The notes under the pieces: generated by a model
What the model saw: only the letters and a program-made list of their open reading frames with translations
Told to the model about the DNA's origin: nothing
Database searches by the model: none
Source: Chitinophagales bacterium
GTDB lineage: Bacteria; Bacteroidota; Bacteroidia; Chitinophagales; JADJOU01
Assembly: GCA_030832185.1 (NCBI GenBank)
Contig: JAURJQ010000008.1
Coordinates: 1 to 64,000 of the forward strand
Length of the DNA: 64,000 nt
Reading direction: 5' to 3'
Position numbers and translations under genes: made by a program
Shown here: positions 53,340-62,565 of the stretch, in pieces
Numbering within the stretch: the stretch's first letter is position 1
Layout: each line of letters opens with the position of its first letter

Positions 53340-54104
53340 ATGTCGGGTTTAAAGCGCTATTTTATAAGATTAACCTATGATGGCACGAACTTCTGCGGCT
53401 GGCAAAATCAGCTAGCACAAGAATCCGTGCAAGGGACTATTGAAGCGGCACTAACAAAGCTCTATAGAAATCCCCAAAAAATAGTGGGATGTGGGCGAAC
53501 AGATACGGGCGTGCATGCAGATGACTATTTTGCGCACTGGGATTATGAAGGAATACTAGATGATACGGTCTGCACAAAGCTTAATTCTATTCTGCCTCGC
53601 AGTATAGCTGTAAAAGAGATTTTTGAAGTAAGTCCCGAATGCAATAGCCGCTATAACGCTACCAAAAGAACATATCACTATTTCATTCATACACATAAAA
53701 ATCCTTTTCTAAGATTACATAGCTATGAATACCCACATCATACTCTTCGTCTAGATCTTATGGCACAAGCAGCCGAAGAACTTTTAAATTATTCAGAATT
53801 TCTGCCACTCATAAAACTGGATAAGGAAAAAGGGAAAACAAGCTGTACGCTCTTTTCTAGCAAGATAGAGTGTATCGAGCCCCACTACTATAGGTACGAA
53901 ATATCAGCCAATCGATTTCTTCACAATATGGTGAGAAGAATTGTAGGTATGCTCATACTCATAGGAAGAGAGAAACTAAGCCTAGATGAATTTAGAGAGA
54001 GTATGCAGAACCAAACCCCTATGCGATTAATCAATCTTGCTCCTGCCAATGGGTTGCATTTAGTTCATATCGAATATCCCTTTTTAAATCATGCAAAAAT
54101 CTAA
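53340..54104 (+). CDS. truA: tRNA pseudouridine synthase A
   Basis: A 254-residue TruA that modifies U38-40 in tRNA anticodon arms. The catalytic segment is GCGRTDTGVHAD (usual GRTDAGVHA) with the essential Asp. The opening RYFIRLTYDGTNFCGWQ and the C-terminal FLHNMVRRIVG are family signatures. The ATG lies 7 bases after a -7 element, so the transcript may be nearly leaderless. The last 14 bases overlap the ABC exporter gene. Confidence 0.93.
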   Translation: MSGLKRYFIRLTYDGTNFCGWQNQLAQESVQGTIEAALTKLYRNPQKIVGCGRTDTGVHADDYFAHWDYEGILDDTVCTKLNSILPRSIAVKEIFEVSPECNSRYNATKRTYHYFIHTHKNPFLRLHSYEYPHHTLRLDLMAQAAEELLNYSEFLPLIKLDKEKGKTSCTLFSSKIECIEPHYYRYEISANRFLHNMVRRIVGMLILIGREKLSLDEFRESMQNQTPMRLINLAPANGLHLVHIEYPFLNHAKI

Positions 54105-55836
54105 AAGTCTTTTTAACCATATTGTACACGAAGCACTTCCTTATAAACATTGGTTTATTGGCTGCTTTATTCTAGCGATAATAATATCTGGTCTCACGCC
54201 TATTCGGCCTTATATTTTACAGCAAATCATAGACCTCGATATCAAATCGGGCCAGAAAAAAGACTTAGTTTTTCATACTAGTATTTTATTTGGATTATTA
54301 ATTTTAGAATCTTCCTTACGCTATATTTTTGTTTACGCCACATCTTTTTTTAGTCAGAACATAGTCAATAACCTGCGAAAGAAAGTATTCTCCCATCTTA
54401 TGCGCCTTCATGTGCAGTATTATGATGAAACCCCTGTGGGTCGACTTACTACTAGAACTATTAATGATGTAGAAACGATCAATGAGGTGTATTCTGATAA
54501 TTTTTTTACCATCGTTTCCGATATTCTGACCATTATTTTTGTCCTCGGGTTCATGCTCTATACTAATGTTACACTAACGCTTATTTCCCTTGTAACCTTG
54601 CCTTTCCTATATATAGCTACCTATATTTTTAAAGAAAAAGTAAAGGTGGTCAACGAAAAACTGAGAGATAAGATAGGAGAGTTAAATGCTTTTGTACAAG
54701 AGCATCTCATGGGTTTCAAAATAGTAAAAGCCTTTGCTGCTGAGGAAAAAGAAGAAAATAAGTTTAAGGAAATCAATAAAGAATTTACCGCATTAAATAT
54801 CAAGAGTATTTGGTACTACTCTTGGTTTTTCCCAGTATTAGAGACCCTAATAGCTGTCAGTATTGGACTGGTAGTTTCATATGTAGCTATAAATAGTTTT
54901 GAAACTCGAGACTTATCGGCAGGGGTTATTACCTCCTTTTTACTTTACCTCAATCTGCTCTTTAGACCCATGCGATTTATTGCTGATAAATTTAACTCCA
55001 TTCAAATGGGATTTGTTGCTTCAAAGCGGGTATTCGAGCTCCTGGACACCCCAAGTTTAGAAGAGAATACAGGCCAACTGAAAGACTCTAAAATAAATGG
55101 AAATATATCTTTTGAAAATGTCGAATTCTCCTATGTAAAAGATGTTCCAATCTTAAAAAAAATAACTTTTCATATAATAGCAGGGCAATCTTTGGCTATA
55201 GTAGGTGCCACAGGATCTGGAAAGACGAGCATCATCAATATTCTCAATAGATTCTACCCCTTTCAATCTGGAACTATAGCCATAGATAATCACAATATTC
55301 TCGATTATGATATAGACTTTCTGAGATCACAGATAGCCATGGTTCTTCAAGATGTTTACCTTTTTTCTGGAAGTATTATTGATAATATAATAATCGAAAA
55401 CTCAGCTGCTACCAAAGAGGATATTATTGAAATGGCCAAACAATTAGAAGTCCATGAGTTTTTTATGAAATTACCGATGAATTATGATTTTGAAATTAAA
55501 GAACGAGGAAACTCTCTATCTCATGGTCAGAAACAAATCATATCGCTCTTTAGGGCTATAGCTAAAAAGCCAAGTATTCTAATCCTAGATGAGGCTACTT
55601 CTTCTATAGACTCCAATACAGAATATTACATTCAAAAACTTATAGCGCAAAGTATAAAGAACAAAACCTCTATAGTCATCGCGCACCGCCTATCTACAAT
55701 TATGCAGGCCGATAAGATTCTAGTGCTAGACCAGGGGATCATTGTAGGAGAAGGAACACATGACAGCTTATTAAAAACAAACAGTCATTATCAAAAATAT
55801 TTCGAAACCATCGAAACTCAAAAAAACTTATCTTAG
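54091..55836 (+). CDS. ABC exporter, fused permease and ATPase
   Basis: A 581-residue half-transporter. Six membrane helices (about 18-300) precede the ATPase (about 335-575): Walker A GATGSGKTS, Q-loop VLQDVYLF, Walker B SILILDEATSSID and the His switch IAHRLST. The signature reads LSHGQKQ instead of LSGGQ; this resembles the altered signatures of MdlB-like exporters. It overlaps truA and is followed by the rhodanese lipoprotein after 20 bases. The substrate is unknown. Confidence 0.9.
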   Translation: MQKSKSLFNHIVHEALPYKHWFIGCFILAIIISGLTPIRPYILQQIIDLDIKSGQKKDLVFHTSILFGLLILESSLRYIFVYATSFFSQNIVNNLRKKVFSHLMRLHVQYYDETPVGRLTTRTINDVETINEVYSDNFFTIVSDILTIIFVLGFMLYTNVTLTLISLVTLPFLYIATYIFKEKVKVVNEKLRDKIGELNAFVQEHLMGFKIVKAFAAEEKEENKFKEINKEFTALNIKSIWYYSWFFPVLETLIAVSIGLVVSYVAINSFETRDLSAGVITSFLLYLNLLFRPMRFIADKFNSIQMGFVASKRVFELLDTPSLEENTGQLKDSKINGNISFENVEFSYVKDVPILKKITFHIIAGQSLAIVGATGSGKTSIINILNRFYPFQSGTIAIDNHNILDYDIDFLRSQIAMVLQDVYLFSGSIIDNIIIENSAATKEDIIEMAKQLEVHEFFMKLPMNYDFEIKERGNSLSHGQKQIISLFRAIAKKPSILILDEATSSIDSNTEYYIQKLIAQSIKNKTSIVIAHRLSTIMQADKILVLDQGIIVGEGTHDSLLKTNSHYQKYFETIETQKNLS

Positions 55837-55856
55837 CCCATAATAACTCCTGTCTT

Positions 55857-56555
55857 ATGCAAAAACAATTCGCAATTTTTATTTTACTAACTCTTTTTCT
55901 TTCTTGTGAAGGTCAGCAGACGTTGCTTCAGGCAGTAGCTTTCTCAGATAAGATAAAAACCACAGAGACCAAAAATATCATCGATGTGCGCACACCAGAT
56001 GAGTTTAACGAAGGCTATATTAAAAACGCTAAAAATATAAATTGGAATTCCAGTCAATTTGAAAAAGAACTTGGGAATCTAGACCGATCAACACCTTTAT
56101 TCCTATATTGTCTCAGTGGTGGCAGAAGTGGAAATGCGGCCAAAAAAGCAGTAGAAATGGGATTTAAGTCCATCTATGCATTAGAGGGCGGGACTATGGC
56201 ATGGCGAACGAACAATCTTCCTTTAGTAACCCTAAACAATACTAAAAAAGAAGGAATGACCATCCAAGAATACGAGGCGCTCTATAAAGGCAAAACGAAA
56301 AAAATATTAGTCGACTTCTATGCAGACTGGTGTATGCCTTGTCAGAAAATGAAGCCCTTCCTAAAGAAAATATCTGAAAAAATGGCTCAGGAAGTCGAAG
56401 TAATAAGACTCAACGCTGACCACCATCCAGAGCTCTGCCAAAAACTAGGTGTCTCTGGCTTGCCCTACCTTGTCCTATATCAAAATGATAAAGAAGACTG
56501 GAAAAGACTGGGCTATATGAGTGAAGAAGAATTGACTAAACTTCTCAAAAAATAA
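55857..56555 (+). CDS. Rhodanese-thioredoxin fusion lipoprotein
   Basis: A 232-residue lipoprotein; lipobox LFLSC with Cys17. The rhodanese domain (about 25-125) has NIIDVRTPDEFNEGYI and the active Cys85 in LYCLSGGRSG. The thioredoxin domain (about 135-232) has WCMPC (Cys159, Cys162) and GVSGLPYLVLY with the cis-Pro. Both active sites are intact. It should face the periplasm and could shuttle sulfane sulfur or disulfides. Rhodanese-thioredoxin fusions occur in Bacteroidetes; the substrate is unknown. Confidence 0.9.
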   Translation: MQKQFAIFILLTLFLSCEGQQTLLQAVAFSDKIKTTETKNIIDVRTPDEFNEGYIKNAKNINWNSSQFEKELGNLDRSTPLFLYCLSGGRSGNAAKKAVEMGFKSIYALEGGTMAWRTNNLPLVTLNNTKKEGMTIQEYEALYKGKTKKILVDFYADWCMPCQKMKPFLKKISEKMAQEVEVIRLNADHHPELCQKLGVSGLPYLVLYQNDKEDWKRLGYMSEEELTKLLKK

Positions 56556-56562
56556 TCTCAGA

Positions 56563-57135
56563 TTGAAATCTTTCTTTTTTCTATTTACACTGTTTCTATG
56601 TGCAAATGCAAATTCGCAAATAAAAACCCTCATTCCCGCAGACGAAGAAGTGAATTTACCCACCAATGATGATAAAAAGATAGGGATCACCACTACCTTG
56701 GACGAAACTGTATTGGACAGGCATAAAATGGCTGGACTTTTCGCACGATATATCATGAATAATATGAATGCAGATAACTACTATATCATAGACTCCAGTT
56801 CTAATTTCATAGAATTATTCGTTGTATATCCATGTAAAGGTTTTAATCTTAATGATATCCATGCGCACCAGATAATCAATGAAGGTCTTATTAGCTCTAC
56901 CATACTTATAAATTTTAAAGACTCAAGTTATGATATCCATCTCAAAGATTATCAATGGGTCAATAAAAGCAAAAAACGATTTAGTATAGATGATATCTAT
57001 AAAACCTATCAGAGAAATGATGATCTACCCTATAAAATTAAGCATTATGGCATCTTGAAATCTTGCGAATATTCTATAGCCGAATCACTAAACAATATTA
57101 TTCTAATTATAGATGACGTGATAAAGGAGAAATAG
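56563..57135 (+). CDS. Exported protein, unknown
   Basis: A 190-residue protein with a signal peptide ending at NANS before Gln19. Start TTG, 7 bases after the preceding stop; no ATG fits the signal peptide. The mature part is mixed alpha/beta with LFARYIMNNMNADNYYIID and FIELFVVYPCKGFN. No known motif. It is probably co-transcribed with the rhodanese-thioredoxin gene; the following M28 gene has its own promoter. Confidence 0.7.
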   Translation: MKSFFFLFTLFLCANANSQIKTLIPADEEVNLPTNDDKKIGITTTLDETVLDRHKMAGLFARYIMNNMNADNYYIIDSSSNFIELFVVYPCKGFNLNDIHAHQIINEGLISSTILINFKDSSYDIHLKDYQWVNKSKKRFSIDDIYKTYQRNDDLPYKIKHYGILKSCEYSIAESLNNIILIIDDVIKEK

Positions 57136-57150
57136 ATCATGAATACCAGC

Positions 57151-57181
57151 TTTGTAGTTAAAAAATTTTATTGTACTTTTG
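57151..57181 (+). promoter_or_regulatory. Promoter of the glutaminyl-cyclase-like gene
   Basis: TTTG (57151-57154), a 19-base spacer and TACTTTTG (57174-57181) fit the Bacteroidetes promoter exactly. The 3' TTG of the -7 element is not a start codon for the gene. Confidence 0.65.
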
Positions 57182-57202
57182 TTTAATGCAAGTTTGACTG
57201 CT

Positions 57203-58210
57203 ATGTTTAGAATTTATTTAGGCCTTCTTATCTCTTCTACCTTATTTATAAGCTCTTGTCAAAATAAAGACGAATCCCCCTCTGAGCAGCATACTTCTGA
57301 TACCAATGCCCAGCCGATTGGATCGGCTTTACTAAGTTTTGACGAAGCGCTCGCCTATAATTATATAGATACACAAGTGGCCTTCGGTCCACGAAAACCA
57401 GGATCTAAAGGTCACCGCGAGTGCGCTCTATGGTTAGTCAAAACCCTGTCCGAACTCTCCGATACCGCTTATGTCCAAGAATTTGATGCTATAACCTTTG
57501 ATGCCAAAAGGCATAAAGGAAAAAATATTCTCGGAAAACTCAATCCTAGAAATCCACAAAGAATTCTGCTTTGCGCGCACTGGGATACGAGGCCTATGGC
57601 TGATCAAGATATCAAGGCGCCTCACCTCCCTATTTTAGGGGCGAATGATGCAGGCAGCGGTGTGGGCGTCATTTTAGCTCTTTTAAAGTCCCTTAAAGAA
57701 AAACCTATCTCCTTAGGGATAGATATCGTCTTTTTCGATTTAGAAGACTATGGTCAGCCACAGAATAGTGGACTGCCGCCTATGAAAGATGACTGGTGTC
57801 TTGGCTCCCAGTATTGGGCAAAAAACACCCAGCATACTTTTCTACCGCGTTGGGGTATTCTGCTGGACATGGTTGGAGGCAAAGATGCCACATTTCTCAA
57901 AGAAGAAACCAGTGTGACCTATGCCGCCAACTTGGTGAACCGAGTATGGGGACATGCCCAATCTCTAAGCTATAGCCATTACTTTCTTAACGAGCCTATG
58001 GGTGCCATCACAGATGACCATCTGTATATTAATACTATAGCTGGAATTCCCACCATAGATATTATACATTACAAATTAAACAATGGCGGATTTGCCGATT
58101 ATTGGCATACCCACCTAGACAATATGCAGTCTGTAGATAAACCTACACTAAAAGCCGTAGGAAAGACTCTGCTCTATACAATTCATGAAGAGGATAAATA
58201 TATGCAATAA
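57203..58210 (+). CDS. M28-family glutaminyl-peptide cyclotransferase-like lipoprotein
   Basis: A 335-residue lipoprotein, lipobox FISSC with Cys19. I start it at the ATG at 57203; a TTG 24 bases earlier lies inside the -7 element. Metal and catalytic residues are intact: His126 (CAHWD), Asp149 (GANDAGSG), Glu181 (FFDLED), Asp222 (LLDMVGG) and the His of YWHTHLDN near the C-terminus. The FFDLEDYG and DDHLYIN segments point to type II glutaminyl cyclases rather than aminopeptidases. It would convert N-terminal Gln of exported proteins to pyroglutamate. Confidence 0.88.
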   Translation: MFRIYLGLLISSTLFISSCQNKDESPSEQHTSDTNAQPIGSALLSFDEALAYNYIDTQVAFGPRKPGSKGHRECALWLVKTLSELSDTAYVQEFDAITFDAKRHKGKNILGKLNPRNPQRILLCAHWDTRPMADQDIKAPHLPILGANDAGSGVGVILALLKSLKEKPISLGIDIVFFDLEDYGQPQNSGLPPMKDDWCLGSQYWAKNTQHTFLPRWGILLDMVGGKDATFLKEETSVTYAANLVNRVWGHAQSLSYSHYFLNEPMGAITDDHLYINTIAGIPTIDIIHYKLNNGGFADYWHTHLDNMQSVDKPTLKAVGKTLLYTIHEEDKYMQ

Positions 58211-58242
58211 TTTTAATCCTTTTTTGTTTCTTATAGTATAGT

Positions 58243-59706
58243 ATGCATACTTCATTTATCCTTTTGTTTCTTTTTTTTAGTGCTACATCTTATGGTCAGC
58301 GATATCTAGGGAATCACATAGGCGGCTATTCTGGGGTCTATGGTATCCAAGAGAATCCTGCTAGCTTCGTCTATAAAAGACCAAAATGGGACATCAATAT
58401 TGTTGGTAATGGCTTATTTGCTTATACAGAATATGGCTACTTAAAAGATGAGACCTTTTTCTCAGCGCTCAATAAAGAAATCACCAATGGCATGGATACT
58501 ATTCCTCTAGGTTTTAATGGGGATGAAAATTCTGTTTTCTTTGCCAATACCTACGACCAAAGCCTCAATGGACTGATGTTTCAGCAGACTATACACCTGC
58601 CCTCGTTTTGTTTTAAATTAAATCGATTCTCCCTAGGAGCCTTTTCCAATGTAAAACTTGCTGCCGATGCCTTAGAGGCTCCCAATTTTTTTAATTATAA
58701 AAATCTAGAAAGAATTATAGATTTTGACCCTTATACTGTCACTCCATTCTCTGTCAATGCTATGGCATGGGGAGAAATAGGGTTGCATTTCGGCTATGCG
58801 CATGAATTAGAAAACGGTCATACATTGGCTGTAGGTGTAAATCCTAAATATCTTCTAGGATTCGAAGCTGGATATATCCAAAATAAATCGGACTATAGTT
58901 TCTATAGAGAGCGAGATACATTTTTCGCCTCTACAGCCAGCGTTGCTATGGGCTTCGCTTCAGGAGCTTCTCGCACATCTAAAGATTACAATTTTGGCAT
59001 ACAGGGCACAGGACTTGGGCTGGATTTAGGTGCGGAATACATCATACCCAATCAAGACGACGATGAAGACAATCCAAGCCCACATTATATGAAATTCGGG
59101 GTGGCTATAAAGGATTTAGGATCTATCGCCTTCAATAAAAATACGGAGCAACATAATTATGGAGTCAAGAACGCAGACTTTGGTGTATTAAACTCTATCA
59201 ATAAAAATCTAAACCATAATTATGATATAATAAAACGACTATCTGCTGCAATATACCAGGGAGATTCGCTCATATCAAAAGTTGCTGATGACATGACGTT
59301 TTATACCCCCACCTCACTTAATTTATCATGGGACTATAATTTCCGTAAGTATTTTTATATGAACGCCTTTGTGAGTCGTAGACTTAAAACTATGGAAAGA
59401 CAGATAGCTGCCCCCAATGTCATGGCAGTAGGAGCGCGCTTCGAGCAGCGATGGTTAGAGGCCGGAGCCTCCGTATCTTTGACAGAAGACAAATGGTTTG
59501 GTATTGGCACCTATGTAAGACTTGGATTATTGACCATTGGCTCTGATCATATCAATGCCCTTCTTTTCGGTCAGCCTAGACTGAGAGGTGCGGATATCTA
59601 TATGAGTCTTAAAATTATGCCATTCGGCAGCGGAGAATATAAAGATCCAGGAATGGACAATATTGGAAATAACAGAGGACGCAGAGCGGGATGCTATAAT
59701 CAGTAA
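58243..59706 (+). CDS. DUF5723-type outer membrane protein
   Basis: A 487-residue exported protein; the signal peptide ends at SYG before Gln19. The N-terminus of the mature part (RYLGNHIGGYSGVYGIQENPAS) matches the DUF5723/PorV-like start where an NPA motif begins the barrel. Long alternating beta-strands follow, and the C-terminus is Gly- and Arg-rich. A beta-barrel in the outer membrane is likely. Function unknown. It lies 32 bases after the cyclase-like gene. Confidence 0.78.
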   Translation: MHTSFILLFLFFSATSYGQRYLGNHIGGYSGVYGIQENPASFVYKRPKWDINIVGNGLFAYTEYGYLKDETFFSALNKEITNGMDTIPLGFNGDENSVFFANTYDQSLNGLMFQQTIHLPSFCFKLNRFSLGAFSNVKLAADALEAPNFFNYKNLERIIDFDPYTVTPFSVNAMAWGEIGLHFGYAHELENGHTLAVGVNPKYLLGFEAGYIQNKSDYSFYRERDTFFASTASVAMGFASGASRTSKDYNFGIQGTGLGLDLGAEYIIPNQDDDEDNPSPHYMKFGVAIKDLGSIAFNKNTEQHNYGVKNADFGVLNSINKNLNHNYDIIKRLSAAIYQGDSLISKVADDMTFYTPTSLNLSWDYNFRKYFYMNAFVSRRLKTMERQIAAPNVMAVGARFEQRWLEAGASVSLTEDKWFGIGTYVRLGLLTIGSDHINALLFGQPRLRGADIYMSLKIMPFGSGEYKDPGMDNIGNNRGRRAGCYNQ

Positions 59707-59788
59707 CCCATTTTTTAGTGAATCTCACCTTAGTGCCTTAATAGTAAAATAATTCCAAATTTTCTTCTTAAAAGAATTCTGTCTCGAC

Positions 59789-59796
59789 TACCTTTG
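59789..59796 (+). promoter_or_regulatory. -7 element for uvrA
   Basis: TACCTTTG matches TAnnTTTG and ends 17 bases before the uvrA ATG. Confidence 0.5.
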
Positions 59797-59813
59797 TTGT
59801 TTTTCACTTTCTG

Positions 59814-62564
59814 ATGCAGGATATAATAATCAAGGGCGCTAAAACGCACAATCTAAAAAATATAGATGTCACCATACCCCGCAATAAACTTGTGGTGATT
59901 ACAGGAGTATCGGGATCAGGCAAGTCCTCCCTAACTATTGATACCCTCTATGCAGAAGGTCAGAGAAAATATATAGAAAGCCTCTCGAGCTATGCCCGTC
60001 AGTTTCTCCAGAGAATGAATAAGCCCGATGTAGAATATATCAAAGGCCTCTGTCCAGCCATAGCTATTGAGCAGAAAGTGGCAGGCGCTACGAATAGATC
60101 TACTGTGGGCACCATGACAGAGATTTATGATTATCTCCGACTGATGTATGCTCGCATTGGCAAAACCTATTCTCCTAAATCTGGAAAAATAGTTTCAAAA
60201 GATGAGGTCTCAGATGTCATTCAATATATAAAGGATCAAAAGGAAACGGATAAATGGTTTATTGGCTTCCAACTCAAGATAGATAAAAATCTGGAGCAGC
60301 AGTTGTCCGTATTGTTATCCAAAGGGTTTAGTCGTCTTTATTGGAAAGAAGATTTCTGTAAAATAGAAAATGTTTTAGAGACACTGGGTGATTGGAAAAA
60401 AGAAAAACAACTCACCGTGGTGGTGCAGCGATTTTCTGCTAGCGACGAACTGACAGACGAACTCTACCAGCAGTTAGCAGATAGCGTTCAATCCTGTTTT
60501 GAAGAAACACATGGAGAGTGTATTCTTTTCAATCTCACTACACTGAAATCTGCAGAATTTAATAATCGATTCGAAGCCGATGGCATTCTCTTCGAACAAC
60601 CTAATCCTCAGTTTTTCAATTTCAATAACTCCTACGGCGCTTGCCAGACCTGCGAAGGCATGGGCAATGTATTAGGTATAGACGAAGACCTCGTCATACC
60701 AGATAAGACGCGCACCTTATTTGAAGAATCTGTAGCTCCATGGAAAGGAGCTAAATCAAAGGAATATCATACGGCATTTCTAAAAAAAGCGGAGGCCAAT
60801 GGATTCCCTATTCACAGGCCTTACCACCTCTTGACCAAGAAAGAACAAGAACTCCTCTGGAATGGGAATAAAACCACCAAAGGAATCAATGACTTCTTTA
60901 AAATGGTAGAAAGCAATCTCTATAAAATAGAATATAGAATTATGTATTCTCGGTACAGAGGCAAGAGTCTCTGCAAAGACTGCATGGGTCATAGAATCCG
61001 CAAAGATGCCTTCCATGTCAAAATTGACAATAAACATATTGGAGATCTGCTCTCCATGTCTATTTGGGAACTCATAGATTATATTCAAAATCTAAAATTA
61101 TCCAAAACAGATGCTGAAATAGCTAAACGTATTTTATTTGAAATAGACTATCGTTTAGGCTTTATGAACGATGTAGGTTTGGGCTATTTATCTCTCAATA
61201 GATTGGCCAATTCATTGAGTGGTGGTGAGTGCCAGCGTATCAATCTCACCAGAACACTGGGAAGCAATCTGACGGACTCTATGTATATTCTTGATGAGCC
61301 ATCTATAGGATTACATCCGCGTGATACGAAAAAATTGATTACCGTGCTTCGCAAGCTCCGAGACCTCAATAACACAGTCATCATCGTAGAGCATGAAGAA
61401 GATATCATCCGTGCCAGTGATTATATCATAGACATAGGTCCTAGAGCAGGCATTCATGGTGGAGAAGTAGTCTACGAAGGGGATTTTGATAAGCTATCTG
61501 CCAATAAAAATAGCCTCACCACACTCTATCTCACCCAGATAGAAAAGGTAAAACGAAGCGAATACTTTCATAGCTTTAGAAAATATATAGAAGTCATAGG
61601 CGCTAGCCATCACAATCTTAAAAACATCGATGTCAAAATACCATTAAACTGTATCGTAGCTGTATCCGGAGTTTCTGGCTCTGGTAAGACGACATTGATA
61701 AAAAAAATCCTCTATCCTGCCCTGATGCTCAAGCTAGGAAACCCAGTGGAGAAACCAGGGCTTCATAGTGAGGTTAAAGGAGATATAAAAAGTATAGAAC
61801 ACCTAGAACTAATAGATCAGAATCCGCTAGGACGCAGCAGCCGCAGCAATCCTGTGACCTATGTCAAGGCCTATGATGCTATTCGAGATTTATTCGCCAA
61901 TCAGCCTGCATCTAAGTTGCTCAAACTAGCTCCAAAAGATTTTTCATTCAATGTAGTCGGTGGACGATGCGAAGCCTGCAAGGGCGATGGGGTGCAGACG
62001 GTTTCTATGCAATTTCTAGCAGATGTAGAATTAGTATGTGAAGAATGTAAAGGCCAGCGATTTCAAACTCACGTATTAGATGTGACCTACGAGGAGAAAA
62101 ACATTTTTGACATATTGGAAATGACTATAGAAGAAGCTGTCAGTTTTTTCCAAGGGCATAAGGCTATAGTAGATAAGATAAAACCTCTCGACGAAATAGG
62201 CTTAGGCTATCTAAAACTAGGCCAGTCGAGCTCTACCCTCAGTGGAGGGGAAGCTCAGCGCGTCAAACTAGCCAGCTACCTTGCCAAAAATACGGGTATG
62301 GCCAAGCACCTTTTCATCTTTGATGAACCTACCACAGGGCTACACTTTTTTGATGTACAGAAGCTGCTCCTAGCTATGGAAAAATTGGTCAGAAACGGAC
62401 ATTCCGTCATCGTCATTGAGCATAATATGGATGTCATTCGCAATGCAGACTATGTCATAGACCTAGGACCAGAAGGTGGCGACGGAGGGGGCACCCTGCT
62501 ATTCCAGGGATTAGTCGCGGACTTAAAACGCTGCAAATCTAGTTATACGGCGAAGTTTATTTAA
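59814..62564 (+). CDS. uvrA: Excinuclease ABC subunit A
   Basis: The damage-recognition ATPase of nucleotide excision repair, 916 residues. Two ABC cassettes: Walker A GVSGSGKSS (33-41) and VSGVSGSGKTT (about 620-630), signatures LSGGECQRI and LSGGEAQRV, and Walker B MYILDEPSIGLHPRD and LFIFDEPTTGLHFFD. Zinc-binding pairs CQTCEG/CKDCMG and CEACKG/CEECKG are present. It ends next to an inverted heptamer tract facing the partial minus-strand gene. No uvrB or uvrC is nearby. Confidence 0.96.
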   Translation: MQDIIIKGAKTHNLKNIDVTIPRNKLVVITGVSGSGKSSLTIDTLYAEGQRKYIESLSSYARQFLQRMNKPDVEYIKGLCPAIAIEQKVAGATNRSTVGTMTEIYDYLRLMYARIGKTYSPKSGKIVSKDEVSDVIQYIKDQKETDKWFIGFQLKIDKNLEQQLSVLLSKGFSRLYWKEDFCKIENVLETLGDWKKEKQLTVVVQRFSASDELTDELYQQLADSVQSCFEETHGECILFNLTTLKSAEFNNRFEADGILFEQPNPQFFNFNNSYGACQTCEGMGNVLGIDEDLVIPDKTRTLFEESVAPWKGAKSKEYHTAFLKKAEANGFPIHRPYHLLTKKEQELLWNGNKTTKGINDFFKMVESNLYKIEYRIMYSRYRGKSLCKDCMGHRIRKDAFHVKIDNKHIGDLLSMSIWELIDYIQNLKLSKTDAEIAKRILFEIDYRLGFMNDVGLGYLSLNRLANSLSGGECQRINLTRTLGSNLTDSMYILDEPSIGLHPRDTKKLITVLRKLRDLNNTVIIVEHEEDIIRASDYIIDIGPRAGIHGGEVVYEGDFDKLSANKNSLTTLYLTQIEKVKRSEYFHSFRKYIEVIGASHHNLKNIDVKIPLNCIVAVSGVSGSGKTTLIKKILYPALMLKLGNPVEKPGLHSEVKGDIKSIEHLELIDQNPLGRSSRSNPVTYVKAYDAIRDLFANQPASKLLKLAPKDFSFNVVGGRCEACKGDGVQTVSMQFLADVELVCEECKGQRFQTHVLDVTYEEKNIFDILEMTIEEAVSFFQGHKAIVDKIKPLDEIGLGYLKLGQSSSTLSGGEAQRVKLASYLAKNTGMAKHLFIFDEPTTGLHFFDVQKLLLAMEKLVRNGHSVIVIEHNMDVIRNADYVIDLGPEGGDGGGTLLFQGLVADLKRCKSSYTAKFI

Positions 62565-62565
62565 T

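Noticed and set aside
57179-57202. Upstream TTG start for the cyclase-like M28 gene
   Set aside because: The TTG lies within the TACTTTTG -7 element, and the ATG at 57203 gives a normal lipoprotein signal.
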